Shown: one piece after another, positions 31,501-42,840 of the stretch
Position numbering within the stretch: position 1 is the stretch's first letter
Layout: every line of letters starts with the position of its first letter
Origin: Phaeodactylum tricornutum CCAP 1055/1
Lineage: Eukaryota; Bacillariophyta; Bacillariophyceae; Surirellales; Neidiaceae
DNA length: 64,000 nt
Direction: 5' to 3'
Assembly: GCF_000150955.2 (NCBI RefSeq)
Contig: NC_011696.1
Span: 186,001-250,000 of the forward strand
Translations under genes and position numbers: made by a program
Notes under the pieces: generated by a model
The model's database searches: none
What the model saw: the letters and a program-made list of their open reading frames with translations, nothing else
What the model was told of the DNA's origin: nothing

Positions 31501-34389
31501 AGTGAACATGCTGAGCTCTCTGTGGTGAGGATTTTGCTGGAAGAAGGCTACGGTAATGCCGCCATGCTCCGAGACGAGATGCCTGTTGGGGTGGTGCTCC
31601 CACTTCTAGAGGTCTTGAAACGTTGTCGCGCGGACGAGAAATTGCTGGATACTGCATCCGCCTGGTCCCCAGAGGCATGGTTACTTATAGGGCGAGAAGA
31701 TCTCAGCATGAACGCATCGGGTCGGAGGTTTTCGCCTCCACCAGCACATGCTAGCCAGGCAGCTATTCCTTCGTTTCATAAAGATGAGTCTGACGAGACA
31801 GAAGCACCTTCTACAGACGACGATGCAGATGGGTTGCAGAACCTCGAAATTGTATCGTCTGTGCTCTTTCCAGCCGACAATCGCATTCGTGAAGCCGCAC
31901 GTCTCTTACGGTCGTCGAAGCCCGCTTTCTTACGGGTACCGCGCGCGATTGAAGTTTCCGATCACGAGTACGAGAAGAAGAAACAAGCTAAACTGCTGCT
32001 ACACAGTCGCCGTGTATTGGCCTTACCTATTGGGCGTGGAATGTTAACGATCGGGAGTCTTGAACCCACTGGCGCAGAACCACTGCGTGTCCCTGAGCTT
32101 TGCTTCAAAGCTCGAATTCCTCCAACGAATGCAGTTTTGGCTCTCGACACGAGCGAATGCCCTGCAGACTTAAAAGTGTGGCCAGATTTCCACAACGGAG
32201 TGGCAGCTGGTTTAAGACTGCCTTTGAGCGATGATGGGTCGAGTACAAACCGTTTGATTACTCGCACTTGGATAATCTACAATAGGCCGTCGAAACCTAC
32301 AGTTACGTCAACCGAAGATAGCAATACTGAAGGCAGCACCATTCATGATTCGAAGACTCATGGACACGGGGGCTTCCTTCTTGCTCTTGGGTTTAGGGGT
32401 CATCTGACGGCTCTCGAGATGTCTGACATCTATGAGTATTTGACCCAGGGAGCTGTAACGACTACTGTTGGTGTCCTGATGGGTCTCGCAGCCAACAAGC
32501 GAGGGACCTGTGACATGGCCGTGTCCAAGATGCTTTGTCTCCATATTCCAAGTTTGATACCACAACACTTTAGTGCAATTGATGTTGCCAGTGCTGTGCA
32601 GGCTGCAGCAGTGACAGGCGCCGGCCTTTTATTTCAGAGGTCTTCTCACCGAATGATGACAGAATTTCTGCTGAACGAGATCGGGAAGCGTCCCGATAGT
32701 GATATGAGCGTCTCTGACAGGGAGGCATATACTCTTTCTTGCGGAATTGCGCTTGGAATGGTGAATTTGTGTCTCGGTGAGGATTCGAGAGACGTGGAGA
32801 GGGCGGCAGGTATCTCCGACCTTCGTGTGGAAGAACGTCTTTATCGATACATGCTAGGAGGTATTGACCACGACGAATCACAACGAACTCGCGAATCCAA
32901 CGAGCGATTCAGTGCTTCAGACACAAACGACAATGGCGATATTGAAAAGTGCTCTGTCGTATACGAAGGTCTTTCAATAAACACTGATGTAACTGCTCCA
33001 GGGGCTACCATTGCATTGGGTTTGATGTATATGAAGACCGGAAATAGAACAGTTGCCTCAGCGATGGCCCTTCCACAGACGCACTTCTTGCTCGAGTTTG
33101 TGCGGCCAGACTTCCTTACACTTCGTATATTATCCAGAGCGCTTATTCTGTGGGCTGACGTTACTCCCACTAATAACTGGATTGAAAGTCAAATGCCCAT
33201 CGTAGTGGCCAGAGCGTACAAGGAAATGCAAACCGCTGCACAGAATTCGATGGATGGACTATCGCAGAAGCCCCGTCGACCGATAGAGTACGATCGTCAC
33301 GCTGTCAGACAGATATATACCCATGTCCTCGCTGGTGCATGTTTTAGTATCGGTCTGCGCTATGCTGGAACGGGCGACCAAAAGGCGAAGGCTGTGTTGA
33401 CGGAGAGGATTTTTGAGCTCAATGGCATGAGGGAAGGTGCAAACGCTGTAGCTACGGCTTGCAGGCCAGACCTTGCTATTCTGGAGACATGCCTCGGTCT
33501 GGCCTCAATATCCCTGGCCATCGTTCTGGCGGGAACCGGAGACCTCGACGCATTGCGCCTCTTCAAGGTGATTCGATGGCGTGTTGACGAGAGCACCAAC
33601 TACGGCAATCATATGATCTACGCAATGTCAATTGGTATTCTTTTTCTTGGCGGGGGGACTTCAACCCTCGGGCGAGAACCAGAGGATATTGCTGCTCTAG
33701 TATCTGCTTTCTTTCCTCGTTTTCCTGACTCGAGCTCGGACAATCGTTGCCATCTACAGGCACTACGTCATCTTTACGCTCTTGCAGTAAAAAAAAGGGA
33801 GATTGTGTCACTCGACGTCGACTCCGGCGAAAGAGTTTGCGTCCCGATTCAAGTCTTTTCCCAGTCTCCCCATATAAAAACTCCGTTCCTTCTCATGAAT
33901 ACGGAGGACAGTATTCTTTCGGTTCGTGTTGTGTCCGATTCATATTACCCACTGCGCTTGAATCTCGTGGACACGCACAGATACAGCTTCTTTGTTAAGA
34001 AACGGAATTTTGGTAACGCTTCCCATACTTCCGAGCTCTCTGTTGCAATGAAAGCAGGAGGCTCTTTCTCATCTGTGTTTGCGCGGCAATTCCTCTCTTC
34101 GCGAGCTAAAAATGGTTCGGATTTACATCATGTATCGAATGTGTGGAACGATTTGGGAAGCAGAAGTTCCCAAGACACGTTGATGATCTGCCTGTCACTT
34201 TGCATCGCCTCTGTTTCCGACAAGAGCTTTGAGGTTTCTCACGGAATGGAGCAGCGGGATCTTGGACTTGTCCGAAAATACTACCAGAAGTTCCCTGGCG
34301 AAGCCGATACAATACTAGACCTTCATTTCCTCGCGAGACTAATGGAGACCTCCGAAAGGATTTCGGCGGGAACGAAGCTGACACTATAG
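28558..34389 (+). CDS. APC1: Anaphase-promoting complex subunit 1
   Basis: A single-exon gene of 1943 residues from the first ATG at 28558. APC1 is the scaffold of the APC/C ubiquitin ligase that triggers anaphase and mitotic exit. The N-terminal 600 residues form a divergent beta-propeller-like region with long His/Asn/Pro-rich, low-complexity inserts. The C-terminal half holds the diagnostic PC repeats: TTTVGVLMGLAANKRGTCDM near 1298, AYTLSCGIALGMVNLCLGE near 1390, TIALGLMYMKTGNRTVASAM near 1480 and ACFSIGLRYAGTGDQKAKAV near 1596. The HFLLEFVRPDFLTLRILSRA block between repeats is also typical. Length and order fit the family. GC and CpG content are high, in sharp contrast to the relic just downstream. 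Confidence 0.92.
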   Translation: MSTTPVPLQLTSLVNVSASQQQERCDGEPAYHPEDSYQTLQRLCTRRPSTTNDTTIASSSDYVHHGSIETLWQRRRDGTGWRVVVQSGLDDGRVLDQQHTNARARKTTSTTHASFVIPQDAAAVSTYGGDWQPNPALVWTSFATDTTRDPAPHTVLCVLVHPTTLVLYDVYPDQSATTILTGGEGYTISLPFECAGLYSLDQVGGLFLQRMPDAEDTQIDGPHHHDEYDHNDDTHEQTLPHTVDDGFILQAPPRRHRNPPRFPNDELDDSVSPRISRQSPRPAPHTSPHTPSWLPHLPPVASLFTLQHPLADVLPVRQVSTSSVLHNNLVTDVHETVLWVGTAKWSDDNNITRNSSSPQAQKQVLMVTFHQVHQRHAVWVVREAPPAPSQTIPLHQMSHAWHQTNHTAQEWEVGGDDVDLWLESVETAAGTGLLVGGNAVHLPPTVSRDQALAEALGVRRTPRQAIDAAVNTSAARSRPRTNDPRLAPNSSFLSPHNRSTLSVTQETSILHESNGRSPGGNAVASSPFASMEPKIAVECVYREEPSAVRVPATSVFLASNVSGSGTLTLCLLAASSTDTQELSLLALQPNAQDGFQVTLIERRACSGAQPIQSTPVPACFAPPMVNRRTEMATDILVADPDGALVLYRANLPIASVTAPYRGPVVNVQDGLGDRVSIVFGDGGGQQIVRATLSLALESSPLTRDALAVWDAALFPRPENQAFAFALRADTVRLAQALATEATGRVRCDMAWTAFAAVFEHIVELALWGTRSETNPSAKVQSTTSWEALVGSDYHRQYKDQDQGLLFKTTTPSITLSRDDAPRALLDSISSLAATVLRSRENGLPIVPPLFDALLFLYEENKLSVAHRAKRLVPLSKLLGYVCHAFSWAEKMTPTSPFLEFLATDVGTEVLSCTNTIFPQSAPNNISFTSLPLPPSILTWIGLRIDGKTERGPIFDSISDRNAACHRSRSMVRVYQALFNDDSEHAELSVVRILLEEGYGNAAMLRDEMPVGVVLPLLEVLKRCRADEKLLDTASAWSPEAWLLIGREDLSMNASGRRFSPPPAHASQAAIPSFHKDESDETEAPSTDDDADGLQNLEIVSSVLFPADNRIREAARLLRSSKPAFLRVPRAIEVSDHEYEKKKQAKLLLHSRRVLALPIGRGMLTIGSLEPTGAEPLRVPELCFKARIPPTNAVLALDTSECPADLKVWPDFHNGVAAGLRLPLSDDGSSTNRLITRTWIIYNRPSKPTVTSTEDSNTEGSTIHDSKTHGHGGFLLALGFRGHLTALEMSDIYEYLTQGAVTTTVGVLMGLAANKRGTCDMAVSKMLCLHIPSLIPQHFSAIDVASAVQAAAVTGAGLLFQRSSHRMMTEFLLNEIGKRPDSDMSVSDREAYTLSCGIALGMVNLCLGEDSRDVERAAGISDLRVEERLYRYMLGGIDHDESQRTRESNERFSASDTNDNGDIEKCSVVYEGLSINTDVTAPGATIALGLMYMKTGNRTVASAMALPQTHFLLEFVRPDFLTLRILSRALILWADVTPTNNWIESQMPIVVARAYKEMQTAAQNSMDGLSQKPRRPIEYDRHAVRQIYTHVLAGACFSIGLRYAGTGDQKAKAVLTERIFELNGMREGANAVATACRPDLAILETCLGLASISLAIVLAGTGDLDALRLFKVIRWRVDESTNYGNHMIYAMSIGILFLGGGTSTLGREPEDIAALVSAFFPRFPDSSSDNRCHLQALRHLYALAVKKREIVSLDVDSGERVCVPIQVFSQSPHIKTPFLLMNTEDSILSVRVVSDSYYPLRLNLVDTHRYSFFVKKRNFGNASHTSELSVAMKAGGSFSSVFARQFLSSRAKNGSDLHHVSNVWNDLGSRSSQDTLMICLSLCIASVSDKSFEVSHGMEQRDLGLVRKYYQKFPGEADTILDLHFLARLMETSERISAGTKLTL

Positions 34390-34590
34390 CCAAGAAAACG
34401 GTAAGTGAGCTACGTATTGACTGCTTTAAAGAGAAGAGAAGTAGATTTGAGCAACTATCCATGTCTTCGTCTAGAGTATATAAGAGTCCAAGAGAGAACG
34501 TTAAATGCCGCGAACAGGACCATCAATCACACGAGGCGCCCCGATGATATGGAGATCGAGGAAGCCGGACAGGAGTGGAGAGTCACTGTC

Positions 34591-37500
34591 CTAGATTAGA
34601 AGCGATATTACATCATTCCACTCCTGAAACCTCAAATGAGAGGAAAATTCTAGGCTCAACCGATCACGACCTCTGTGTGTGTAATATTTAATCCAGAACC
34701 ACAATACTTCGCGAAAACGTCGGATAACATCATCTTGGTTGCCGCTGTTGTAATTGTTTTCATGTGCGCTTTGTCTTCGTCGCGACTGCCCCACTTCAGC
34801 TGACTGCTTCGCTTCATCCATTGTAGATATCGCACAGCTTGAGTAAGCGAAAGACCAACTACATCTGCGTCGTTGTTGCCGTGATTCGCTCTCCGCTTAG
34901 ATTCTCTATCTTCATTGTTCATTTGTCTCAAGTCTTTTAATACTTGAGAAAGCGTCAATCGTCAATAGGCAAATATAACAATGACAACTGCAGTATTCAG
35001 ACAGCATATGTTCTCGTGGTTGATGCTTTGTAGATCAACAACGCCTAGGAGATCACGTAAAAGTCTCGCTTGGTTAGCCGCGAGAAACCAGCTCAAACGC
35101 TCAAGTGTATTAGGTAGGTAAGTATTTGAGGATAAAGAACCACCCGACGGAGAGAAGATCCAACCAACGTGACCCACGCCTTCAAACAGTCCATTAGACA
35201 TGACAGTATATTGATGTGCAGTAAATTTGGCTTGTAAGTAGTATTCTGCAGCATACTGGATGTTGGAAACCAATCACATTGATAAGATTCGCTGCAGTCG
35301 CTTTCCGCAACAGAAGAACGCTCACTGGTACTGTCATTCAGACTGTATGATTCTGTATCCCACCACAAATGTGTCAAGTACAACCTTGGCATACTTGACT
35401 GCTGACTTGCCCAAGCTGCTTCAGGTGCGGATGAGTCCCCGCCGAGAGAAAAAGGATGAAAGTCGTCTACAGAGGAGAGATGTTCCAAACTCAGCAACAG
35501 CAAATGGATGAACACATTGGAATCCACAAGATTTGCGGCGGCTACGCTTAAGAGCTTACAAAAGCGCTCCTTGTCCAGTTTACTCAATAGGAGTCTCACA
35601 ACCTCGGCATTTCCTTTGCCAAGTTTGCCCAGTAAATCAAACAATCTGCAGACTGCCGGCACAATGAAGGCGGTCACTCAAAATTTCTTGCACCAAATGA
35701 TATAGTAAACCGGATTAGGCAGTAAACAATTGCTCTCCGGTAGATGATCCTCAAAGAAATGACTCAATACAGCTGGCAAGCCAGAATCTGTAAGGAGACT
35801 TGTCAGACTCAGCAATGAAAGCCTTTGTAATGTTTGAGATCAAACCAAGTTTTGGAACAGCCACATTGCTATCTGAGCTCCCAAAGATGACTGCATGCTC
35901 ATCATCACTCAGTAGACAATATCTCCCTTTATAATTATCACAGTCCCTATCGCAAAAGTTATGGAGAAGTCGCAGGAACTGAATGCATATAGCACTCTCC
36001 AGGGTACATTTGCACCCTGGACTGTGAATTCCAATGGTTCACCACCAGTGTTGGCATTGTTTGCGTGTGCTTCAGCATCTGCTTCTTCTGTTGAAACATT
36101 TTCAGTCCACGGAAGACGCTGAAACATGTCATTCAAAACTGGGATTATGCCTAATTGGTCAAGTAGATCCTGGGCATCCAGTTTCCGCCAGCCTCCTAAC
36201 AGAGTACACAGGACAAACAAAACTATGATTTGATATGGGCCAAGGAGCAGTGCATTGAACTGTAGGGAATTTGCAGTGTCTTCCGGTGTATTGATGAGCT
36301 GACCTCTTGTTTGACAACCTCCAACATTGAGAGCAATCTCAATGCCCTCAGAAACTTGGCCCAACTCCTCAGAAGGAGTGTGGTAAAGCCTCCTAAGAAG
36401 TATTAGATCTGTCAAGATGCTAGCTACCAAGTTGAAACCTTTGATGGTAGCTTTGTTGACTGAAACACAACTTTCCACTTCCTTGCCTGCATCCTGCAAT
36501 TCAACTTGGCGGCTTCTCCCAGCCGGAGCATCCTGGCATCAAGATTCCGCACAATGATTACGTCTCAGCACAACACCAGCTTGTTGTGCCGCCTGTGTAA
36601 CTTGTAAAATGGGGCCTAGCTGATCTGCTCCATTGCAATAGTTCTCCATCAAGGAAATCCGCCACCAAGCCTAGCCAACTCAAATTGGGATCATCCTTGA
36701 CCAGCAACAACAGTGCTAGCTTGTCCTGGTGCTCAATTTTGGGCCAAGAATGCAGCTCACCTAGTCCAAGCATTATGAGGGTGTCCGCCATGAAAGGAAA
36801 GTGTGCCAAGACATGGTTGAAAGCCATTGCAAGGATGGGTCAAAGTTCATAACTCACAAGAGTGCTACTAGATGCATTATCAAGGATTCATCATCCCCAA
36901 GTAAAATTGCTTGATTCATATCAACAGTAGAGTCCCGCCCTGAGAGGACTGCCCTGTTCCTTTGCAATTGCAACAACCCCAACAACTTTAGAGCAGTCAA
37001 ATTTTCCATCAATTGACAATCTTCAGGTTTGAATATGAGCAGCGCCAAAGCACAACAAAAATGTGCAAGTTGTTGACAGTTGAATTCTTCCCAGAGCGTG
37101 TACAAGCCTGGAATGTTTCCCAAAAAGAATGTTGTGTTCAGATTTGGTTGTCCACTGGGGTGGCAACCCACGTGAGTCATGGCTTCTACCAACTGCGGTT
37201 GCGACAATGACAACTGGGATAAGACACTCAAAATTTCTTCGATTAAGGCAACCGCACACTTGAAACATGAAGCGCTGGCCAGCAATGTAAACAGGAAGGG
37301 GAGGAAGGCTCCATGATCCAAAATAACCTGTTCTTCTACCAACAAAGGAATGGCATACACAAGTTTGCGCAAGGATGCCAAAGCTTTGTTGAAGCAAGAT
37401 GCCAATTGTGTAGCAAGAATTTGTTCACTCAAATTGCAGGCATCATTTGACATGGACACCTCCTGTCCAACAAAGCTCTTTTCCCGGAACATTTGCATCA

Positions 37501-38310
37501 GGATTTGTACACCTCCAGCTTGGACAAAAGGATCCTGCTTGAAACCTAACCACCCTCCACTAGTGTAGTATTTTGGTGTGGTTGGTGGAAGGTTTGCATT
37601 GCGGACAGGGGCATTGGTTTGGTGAGAATTGTGTGTTTGCAAAGGATCACCAATCAACCGTGGCGCCAGTCATGAAACAATAATTTGTGTTTCAACGCAG
37701 TTGCCAGAATCAATAGCAGCGGCCAAAAATGCCACGTTGGTTGGTAGGATACCGGCTGGCCCATCCAACGCTTGAAAGAGCGCATTGCCCCCCATTGCTG
37801 TCAATTGGCGTGTGGCGGGAAGTTGTTGCCAAAAACAAGATTTCCCGGTACTTTATCTTGCCAAGAGAGAGTACACCACGTTGGGGCCAAATTTTAGTAT
37901 TGCTACTATGACCACCACTCATTGTTGCACCAGTTTGGAAACAACCGTTCCCTTGCATTGATGCATTGCTCCCACTGGTGGCTACACTGCTATGTTGGCA
38001 GTGTATGGCGCCACTGCTAGAAATTGCTGATCCCCGCCGGCCTGCACTCAGAAACAATCAATCCACATTGTGTGTGTAGCACTGCAAAAGTGGTACTGTT
38101 GAAGTACAACGCGAGGGTCCCACCGTGCATATTGGATTGGGAAAGCAACAGGAATCCCTGACGGCCTCCAGGAAAGCTGCCTTGACTACTCCTCTGCCGG
38201 AAAGCATTGTGTAGGTGATTGCTGCCACCCCCACCAAAGGTAATGTAATTCTCCTGGCACCTTTCAAACTGCCTTGTTGACACAAGTTGTGCTGGAATAT
38301 GTTTCCACAA
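34591..38310 (-). pseudogene. Broken, CpG-poor TRPC4AP/TRUSS homologue
   Basis: Successive minus-strand blocks in changing frames follow the order of TRPC4AP, a CUL4-DDB1 substrate receptor in animals. The N-terminal blocks lie at 38017-38310 (CQENYITFGGGGSN) and 37710-38057. The largest, 36854-37657 (267 codons), has GGWLGFKQDPFVQAGGVQIL, PGLYTLWEEFNCQQLAHFCC and a FKPEDCQL stretch. 36000-36499 has QLGIIPVLNDMFQRLPW. 35740-35990 has LESAICIQFLRLLHNFCD. 35093-35677 has FDLLGKLGKGNAEVV, 34962-35273 has NHENICCLNTAVVIV, and 34591-34821 has FREVLWFWIKYYTHRG. In-frame TGA codons fall near 37670 (between IIVS and LAPRLIGDP) and 35745 (after CIESFL), with frame changes near 37775 and 36000. Multiple introns cannot wholly explain these. 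CpG is scarce: 10 in 36241-37080. Confidence 0.7.
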
Positions 38311-39632
38311 CCACGTTGATCTGTGATGCTTCTTTGATGGTCAAGCGTTTACAAGGTCAACCCTAGCTACAATTTGGGATGGCGGGACCATTGGAAGCTT
38401 TGGTAGTGATCAGCAGCAAAATTCCGTTGCTGCGGATTGTACACCCCATCCAAAACATTGTTGAGTGGATCCGTCCCGGATGAATGTTGCGTTATGGCGG
38501 ACGCGTCGTGGCAAGGTTTGGTAGCTGAGCTATTTGTTGTCTGCGTGTATTTTGCTCCTTGCTATTGCTGGCGTAAAATTTGTTCCGATTTTTGCTGTGT
38601 TGCTCCCAATGCAAGGCTTAGCTTTTTTCGGCAGCGCGCCGCGGCAAGAGCTGGCATAATTGCACAAATTCAGGCAGAGGATTGCCTTGGCCGCCTTTTG
38701 GCGGTTTGTATGTTGATGCGGTCGCTGTCAACCCGTCTCGTGGTGAACGCGGCAATGGCTGGGGTGCGGCCTAGGACAATGGCGTCTCCTAACCTTGGCC
38801 CCAACTGACCACAAGTGTCGAACTTCGGCGTCAAAAACTTGCCTTTGTCAGTGGAAATGCTAACGGGTGTTGGAAAGATCACTGACAGTTAATCTTTTGT
38901 TGAATTGACAGATTCTAGACCACCAGCGACTCAAGAAATAGAGATGGCAAATTTTTTCAACAGTCAAAGAAGTGCGAACTCTTTTCGACTACCACTGGAT
39001 GGGTAGGAGTCTACTCTTTATATTTAATCAGAAACAATCTAGACAACATCTTTCTGAGTGTGACGTAGGCCAGTCGTGTCCAGAGATCTCATTCGGAGAA
39101 TGTGGGGTATTCGGCCATCCCCGGGTTGGTGGGAATGGGTTTTTCTGGTCGAGGACCCAATGGCGACAGCAAAACTAGTATCATAAGGCGTACTGTCCGC
39201 CAACGTTTCAGTCGATAAATCGGAATCCCGGATTCATCCAAAGACATATTATCTTGTGGTTTCATTGGATCTAGTGTATCTCACATTGATACCTTCCAAC
39301 ACAAAGTTGCCATGCAATTATCCGATTTTATATCAGTGGCACTAATCCTTTATGAATACGGTTCTCACACAGATGTGTCTCGGCCAGAGCAATTCGACAC
39401 GGTAGCGAATCGAACGCAAGGGGTAGGAATCTTCCTTTCTCTTCTCCGGTTCAACTTCTGCCGTCACAAACAACTCGCACACACCAACAACAGAGACCAA
39501 CGAGGGTTTGTGACACTATTCATAGTCCAACCGCAGTGAGGAAACCACGTCTCTGGTATATTGGAAGCCAACCAAATCAAAGAAATTCAATCAAAAATAT
39601 AAGAGGTGGACCACAACCTCTATACAAACGCA
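38311..39632. other. Gene-poor region
   Basis: The left part (to about 38750) may still carry a degraded N-terminus of the TRPC4AP-like relic; minus-strand LPEFVQLCQLLPRR near 38650 looks protein-like. The rest, up to the ADCK2-like gene, shows no coding signal. A CACACACCAACAACAG stretch lies near 39478. Confidence 0.35.
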
Positions 39633-41586
39633 ATGTTTCGCGTCGCCAGCCAAACGCGGACATGGTTTGGCCACCACCGTGTCGGATACGTCCCGCTCCC
39701 GGGGTCGCGAACCTTTCTTTCCGCGACGCGTAGTACACGCGCGTCCACCAAGATCCGCAACGGTATTCCTCTCCGCATCGCGTCGCCGCCACGGTGGGCT
39801 CCACTTGTGGGATATCTCGTCAGCTGTTCCTCCGGCATCCTCTACCCCGCAGTTTGGTGCGATGACCACGCAATTTCCGGACACGGTAGCAAACACCACG
39901 CCCCAATCGCACCGATCCATCGGCACGGGACGCCACGACGCCGCAGTTGGCGCCGCCGACTCGCACGGGTTTGGCGAATCCTGAAACGGGTACTCCAACT
40001 CAGTGTGACACTCGCACCCGTCGTGTTGCTGTATCCCATTGCCCTGTGGTTCCACGCCGCGCAAGCGGCCAACGACGACCCGGACAATGCGAACGGTGGG
40101 GGTATGTTGGCCAAGGACGCCCGGCAGATTGTACTCACCGATACAAAGCCTGCGTCGGGATGGTTGGGATGGTATCTACAAATGTGTCTGACCTGCGTGG
40201 AATGGAGTGGCGCCGCCGTCATTAAACTCATGCAGTGGGCCGGATCCCGCCCGGACCTGTTCGGACACGAATTCTGTGTCGTCTTTTCGCAACTGCAAGA
40301 TCACACCACGCCGCATCGATGGGCCCACACCGAAGCCAAACTGCAAGAAGCCTTCGGGAAGGATTGGCAAAACAAGATTCGGCTCGGCGACGTCATTGGT
40401 AGTGGTTGTATTGGACAAGTGTATCACGGGCAAGTCCTGTCAACAGACAACGATGGTGGCGGCGCTTTGGGTCAAATGCGCGACGTGGCAGTCAAGGTGT
40501 TGCATCCTAATGTTCAGTCAGATATCGAAGCCGATCTAGATTTGATGCGGTTGGCAGTCCGGGCCGTCAAGTACGTCCCCTTCGATGTCTTTGCCAATCT
40601 CAAATGGCTCAATATGGAAGGCGTCGTCGACGAGTTTGCTCATCTGCTACAGTTGCAGCTGGACTTGCGCCAAGAGGCAGCCAATCTAGAACGTTTCAAT
40701 GCAAACTTTAAGGACGTGCCGCAGGTAGAGTTCCCCAAACTGGTGGAAGGCTACGTACCCACTAAGAACGTTCTTGTCGAATCATTTTGTGTCGGTGTGC
40801 CGGTTCTCAAGTTCGCCCGGGAGAATCAACACAATCACAACCTCATGCGGGCAATTTGCCAAACCGGAATTCGAGCGGTGTGCAAAATGATTTTTCTCGA
40901 TAATTTTATGCACGGTACGTGAAGCACAGTGAATGGAACGCAGGGCATTTTTTGTTGCAATCTGGCGGCATACTTTAACCCCAACTACCTTCTCATGGTA
41001 TACATTACTATCTACAGGTGATTTGCATCCAGGAAACGTGTACATTTCCCAGGACGGCAAAAAAATTATCCTGTTTGACGTGGGAATTGTCGCCGAATAC
41101 TCGGAGGAGGACCACCGAGCAATTGTGGACGTGCTAGCTGCCTTTATTCGCAAAAAGGGCCGAGTCGCTGGACGCCGAATGATCGCAGATTCCAACAACC
41201 GTTTGCGGGGTAGCGGTGATTATGCGCGCGAGGAAGAAAGGTACATTGACAAAATTGAAGAATTGACCATCAAAGCGAGCGGGAAAGATTACTTCATGGA
41301 ACATCTCGGGACGTACATTTCGTACATTTGTGACGCAGCGGCCGCGCATCACGTTATGATGAATCCTTCCTTCATTTCGGCTGCTCTGGCCGTGAAAGTA
41401 CAAGAGGGCATTGCATTGGCGCTGGACCCTTCCATTAATCTACCCAAGGTTGCTATTCCGGTAATCATTGAGGCCGAGCGACGACGAGACGGGCTGATCA
41501 AAAGCGCTTGCAAAGTTTTGGGTGTAGATGAATGGATATCGTCCCACTTTGGTACAAAACAGAAGACCAATTGTCAGTCACAATAA
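39633..41586 (+). CDS. ABC1/UbiB atypical kinase, ADCK2-like
   Basis: Exons 39633-40914 and 41018-41586 (103 bp intron) give 616 residues. The N-terminus is Arg/Ser/Thr-rich without acids, as in a mitochondrial presequence, and a membrane span lies at about 131-150 (LSVTLAPVVLLYPIALWF). The kinase-like domain follows: VIKLMQWAGSRPDLFGHEF (KxGQ-region equivalent), DVIGSGCIGQVYHG nucleotide loop, VAVKVLHPNV with the ATP Lys, LDLRQEAANLERFN, GDLHPGNVY catalytic loop and LFDVGIVAEY metal-binding Asp. The GSGC loop and DxGIVAE ending match ADCK2 more than COQ8. ADCK2-type proteins act in mitochondrial lipid and coenzyme Q metabolism. The intron splits the Gly codon that begins GDLHPGN. Confidence 0.88.
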
Positions 41587-42218
41587 ATGTATTATGTTAA
41601 TTGTACTAATTGCAATGAGAGAATACGGAAAAATCACGCTGATTCTCGCGGGAAATGCTTTCTAAGTAATCTTTTTAGTTAAGAAAAACCACATATCTTA
41701 TGTTCGATCACAAGGATTGTTTTCATGTGGGCATCCCTTCACATTTACAGTCAGTTGCCTCCAATGGTGACAACTTGGAGCCGGCATTGACCAATGCAAA
41801 ACATTAGTAATTTTCCGACCAACAAAAGTCAGAAACACAACTACTATGAAGCTAGAAATTGTCAGCCTTGCCGTCTTGGACGGACAAACGTAGTGTAGAA
41901 AATCACTTGCTGCCAAAGTATATTGCAGGTGCGGTGTATGTCCGTTTACTCTGGACCGTTGGCATTTGGTTGTCACTTTGCACTTCATCTCTTCCATGCG
42001 AGGTTTGGCGCTGGCCGCCACGGGACGCGACGCGTCGATCAAGCGGGTATTTTTCGCTGTTGTGGATTGCATCCAGAGTGGGCCCCGTACAACGCGCTTT
42101 CGGACGGCGGAATGCTGTAATGGCGCCACCCTTGTTTGGAGAGCCTCCGCCCATATGGTCAACAGCTTGTCAATTGTCAACCACTCATTCGACACGCACG
42201 CATTGGGAACCTTGGACA
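41587..42218. other. Intergenic region
   Basis: A minus-strand open frame (41698-42234, 178 codons) runs here but its composition is irregular and no family is seen; a plus-strand frame overlaps it. I treat it as non-coding or as decayed sequence joined to the OGDH fragment. Confidence 0.35.
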
Positions 42219-42840
42219 TTATTGTCCCCAGCATCGTGACGTTTGTTGCGCTCCTGACCGCCCGTGGTAATTTGTATTCTGATCCTTGACGACGGCGCCC
42301 AGGTGACTAAAGGTAAAGCGCTGAACGTCCTGACTGGTAATACGCACATGATTCCCTTCTAGTTGGGGCAAACCAAATGCCAAGGCTTTGGCAGTGCCCC
42401 AGTCGATACCTTCGCCATTTCCCGACGCCCCTGAAAGATTTTGGCCATTTGACAATGCAATTTAAAATTGGCTGGAACCGTTCCAGCTCGGATTCCTATC
42501 TCGCGCATAGTCTCAACCTCATTGCTGGTAGGACGAATACGACTAAGTCCACCTGGAGCTTAACCAATCCGTCTCTTTTTCCACATTCATCCTGGAAGCT
42601 TCAAAATAGCTTTCCAATGTAAAGTCACGGATCTCTTGACATTCTTCTTTGGATAAGGTTCCTTCTTCAATCAATCACTTTTCGAAAATATCCAGGGTTG
42701 GTGGGTGACGAGAGATTTCCTTATAGAGTTTGGGTTGCGTAAAGACCGGCTGATCCCTGTTGTGACCATTATCATGGTAGCAGACCAACTCAATTACATC
42801 CATGCCCTATTTGTGACGCCATTTGACGGCGGTCTCGAGT
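42219..42840 (-). pseudogene. Fragment of 2-oxoglutarate dehydrogenase E1 gene, broken
   Basis: Read on the minus strand, the segment matches the middle of OGDH E1 in order: MDVIELVCYHDNGHNRDQPV and FTQPKLYKEISRHPPTLDIF, LIEEGTLSKEECQEIRDFTL, then [39 protein letters not shown] and VVKDQN. Stops interrupt it near 42808 (TAG before GMDVIELVC) and near 42675 (TGA before LIEEGTL), and the frame changes between blocks. Only about 200 of the roughly 1000 residues of a full E1 are here, without the thiamine-binding N-terminal part or the C-terminal half. A full working copy presumably lies elsewhere in the genome. It is not as CpG-poor as the TRPC4AP-like relic. Confidence 0.75.

Noticed and set aside
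34591-38310. A normal multi-intron TRPC4AP-like gene
   Set aside because: Some breaks (TGA between IIVS and LAPRL, single-base frame changes in conserved stretches) leave no room for an intron. Kept as pseudogene, with RNA evidence needed to be sure.
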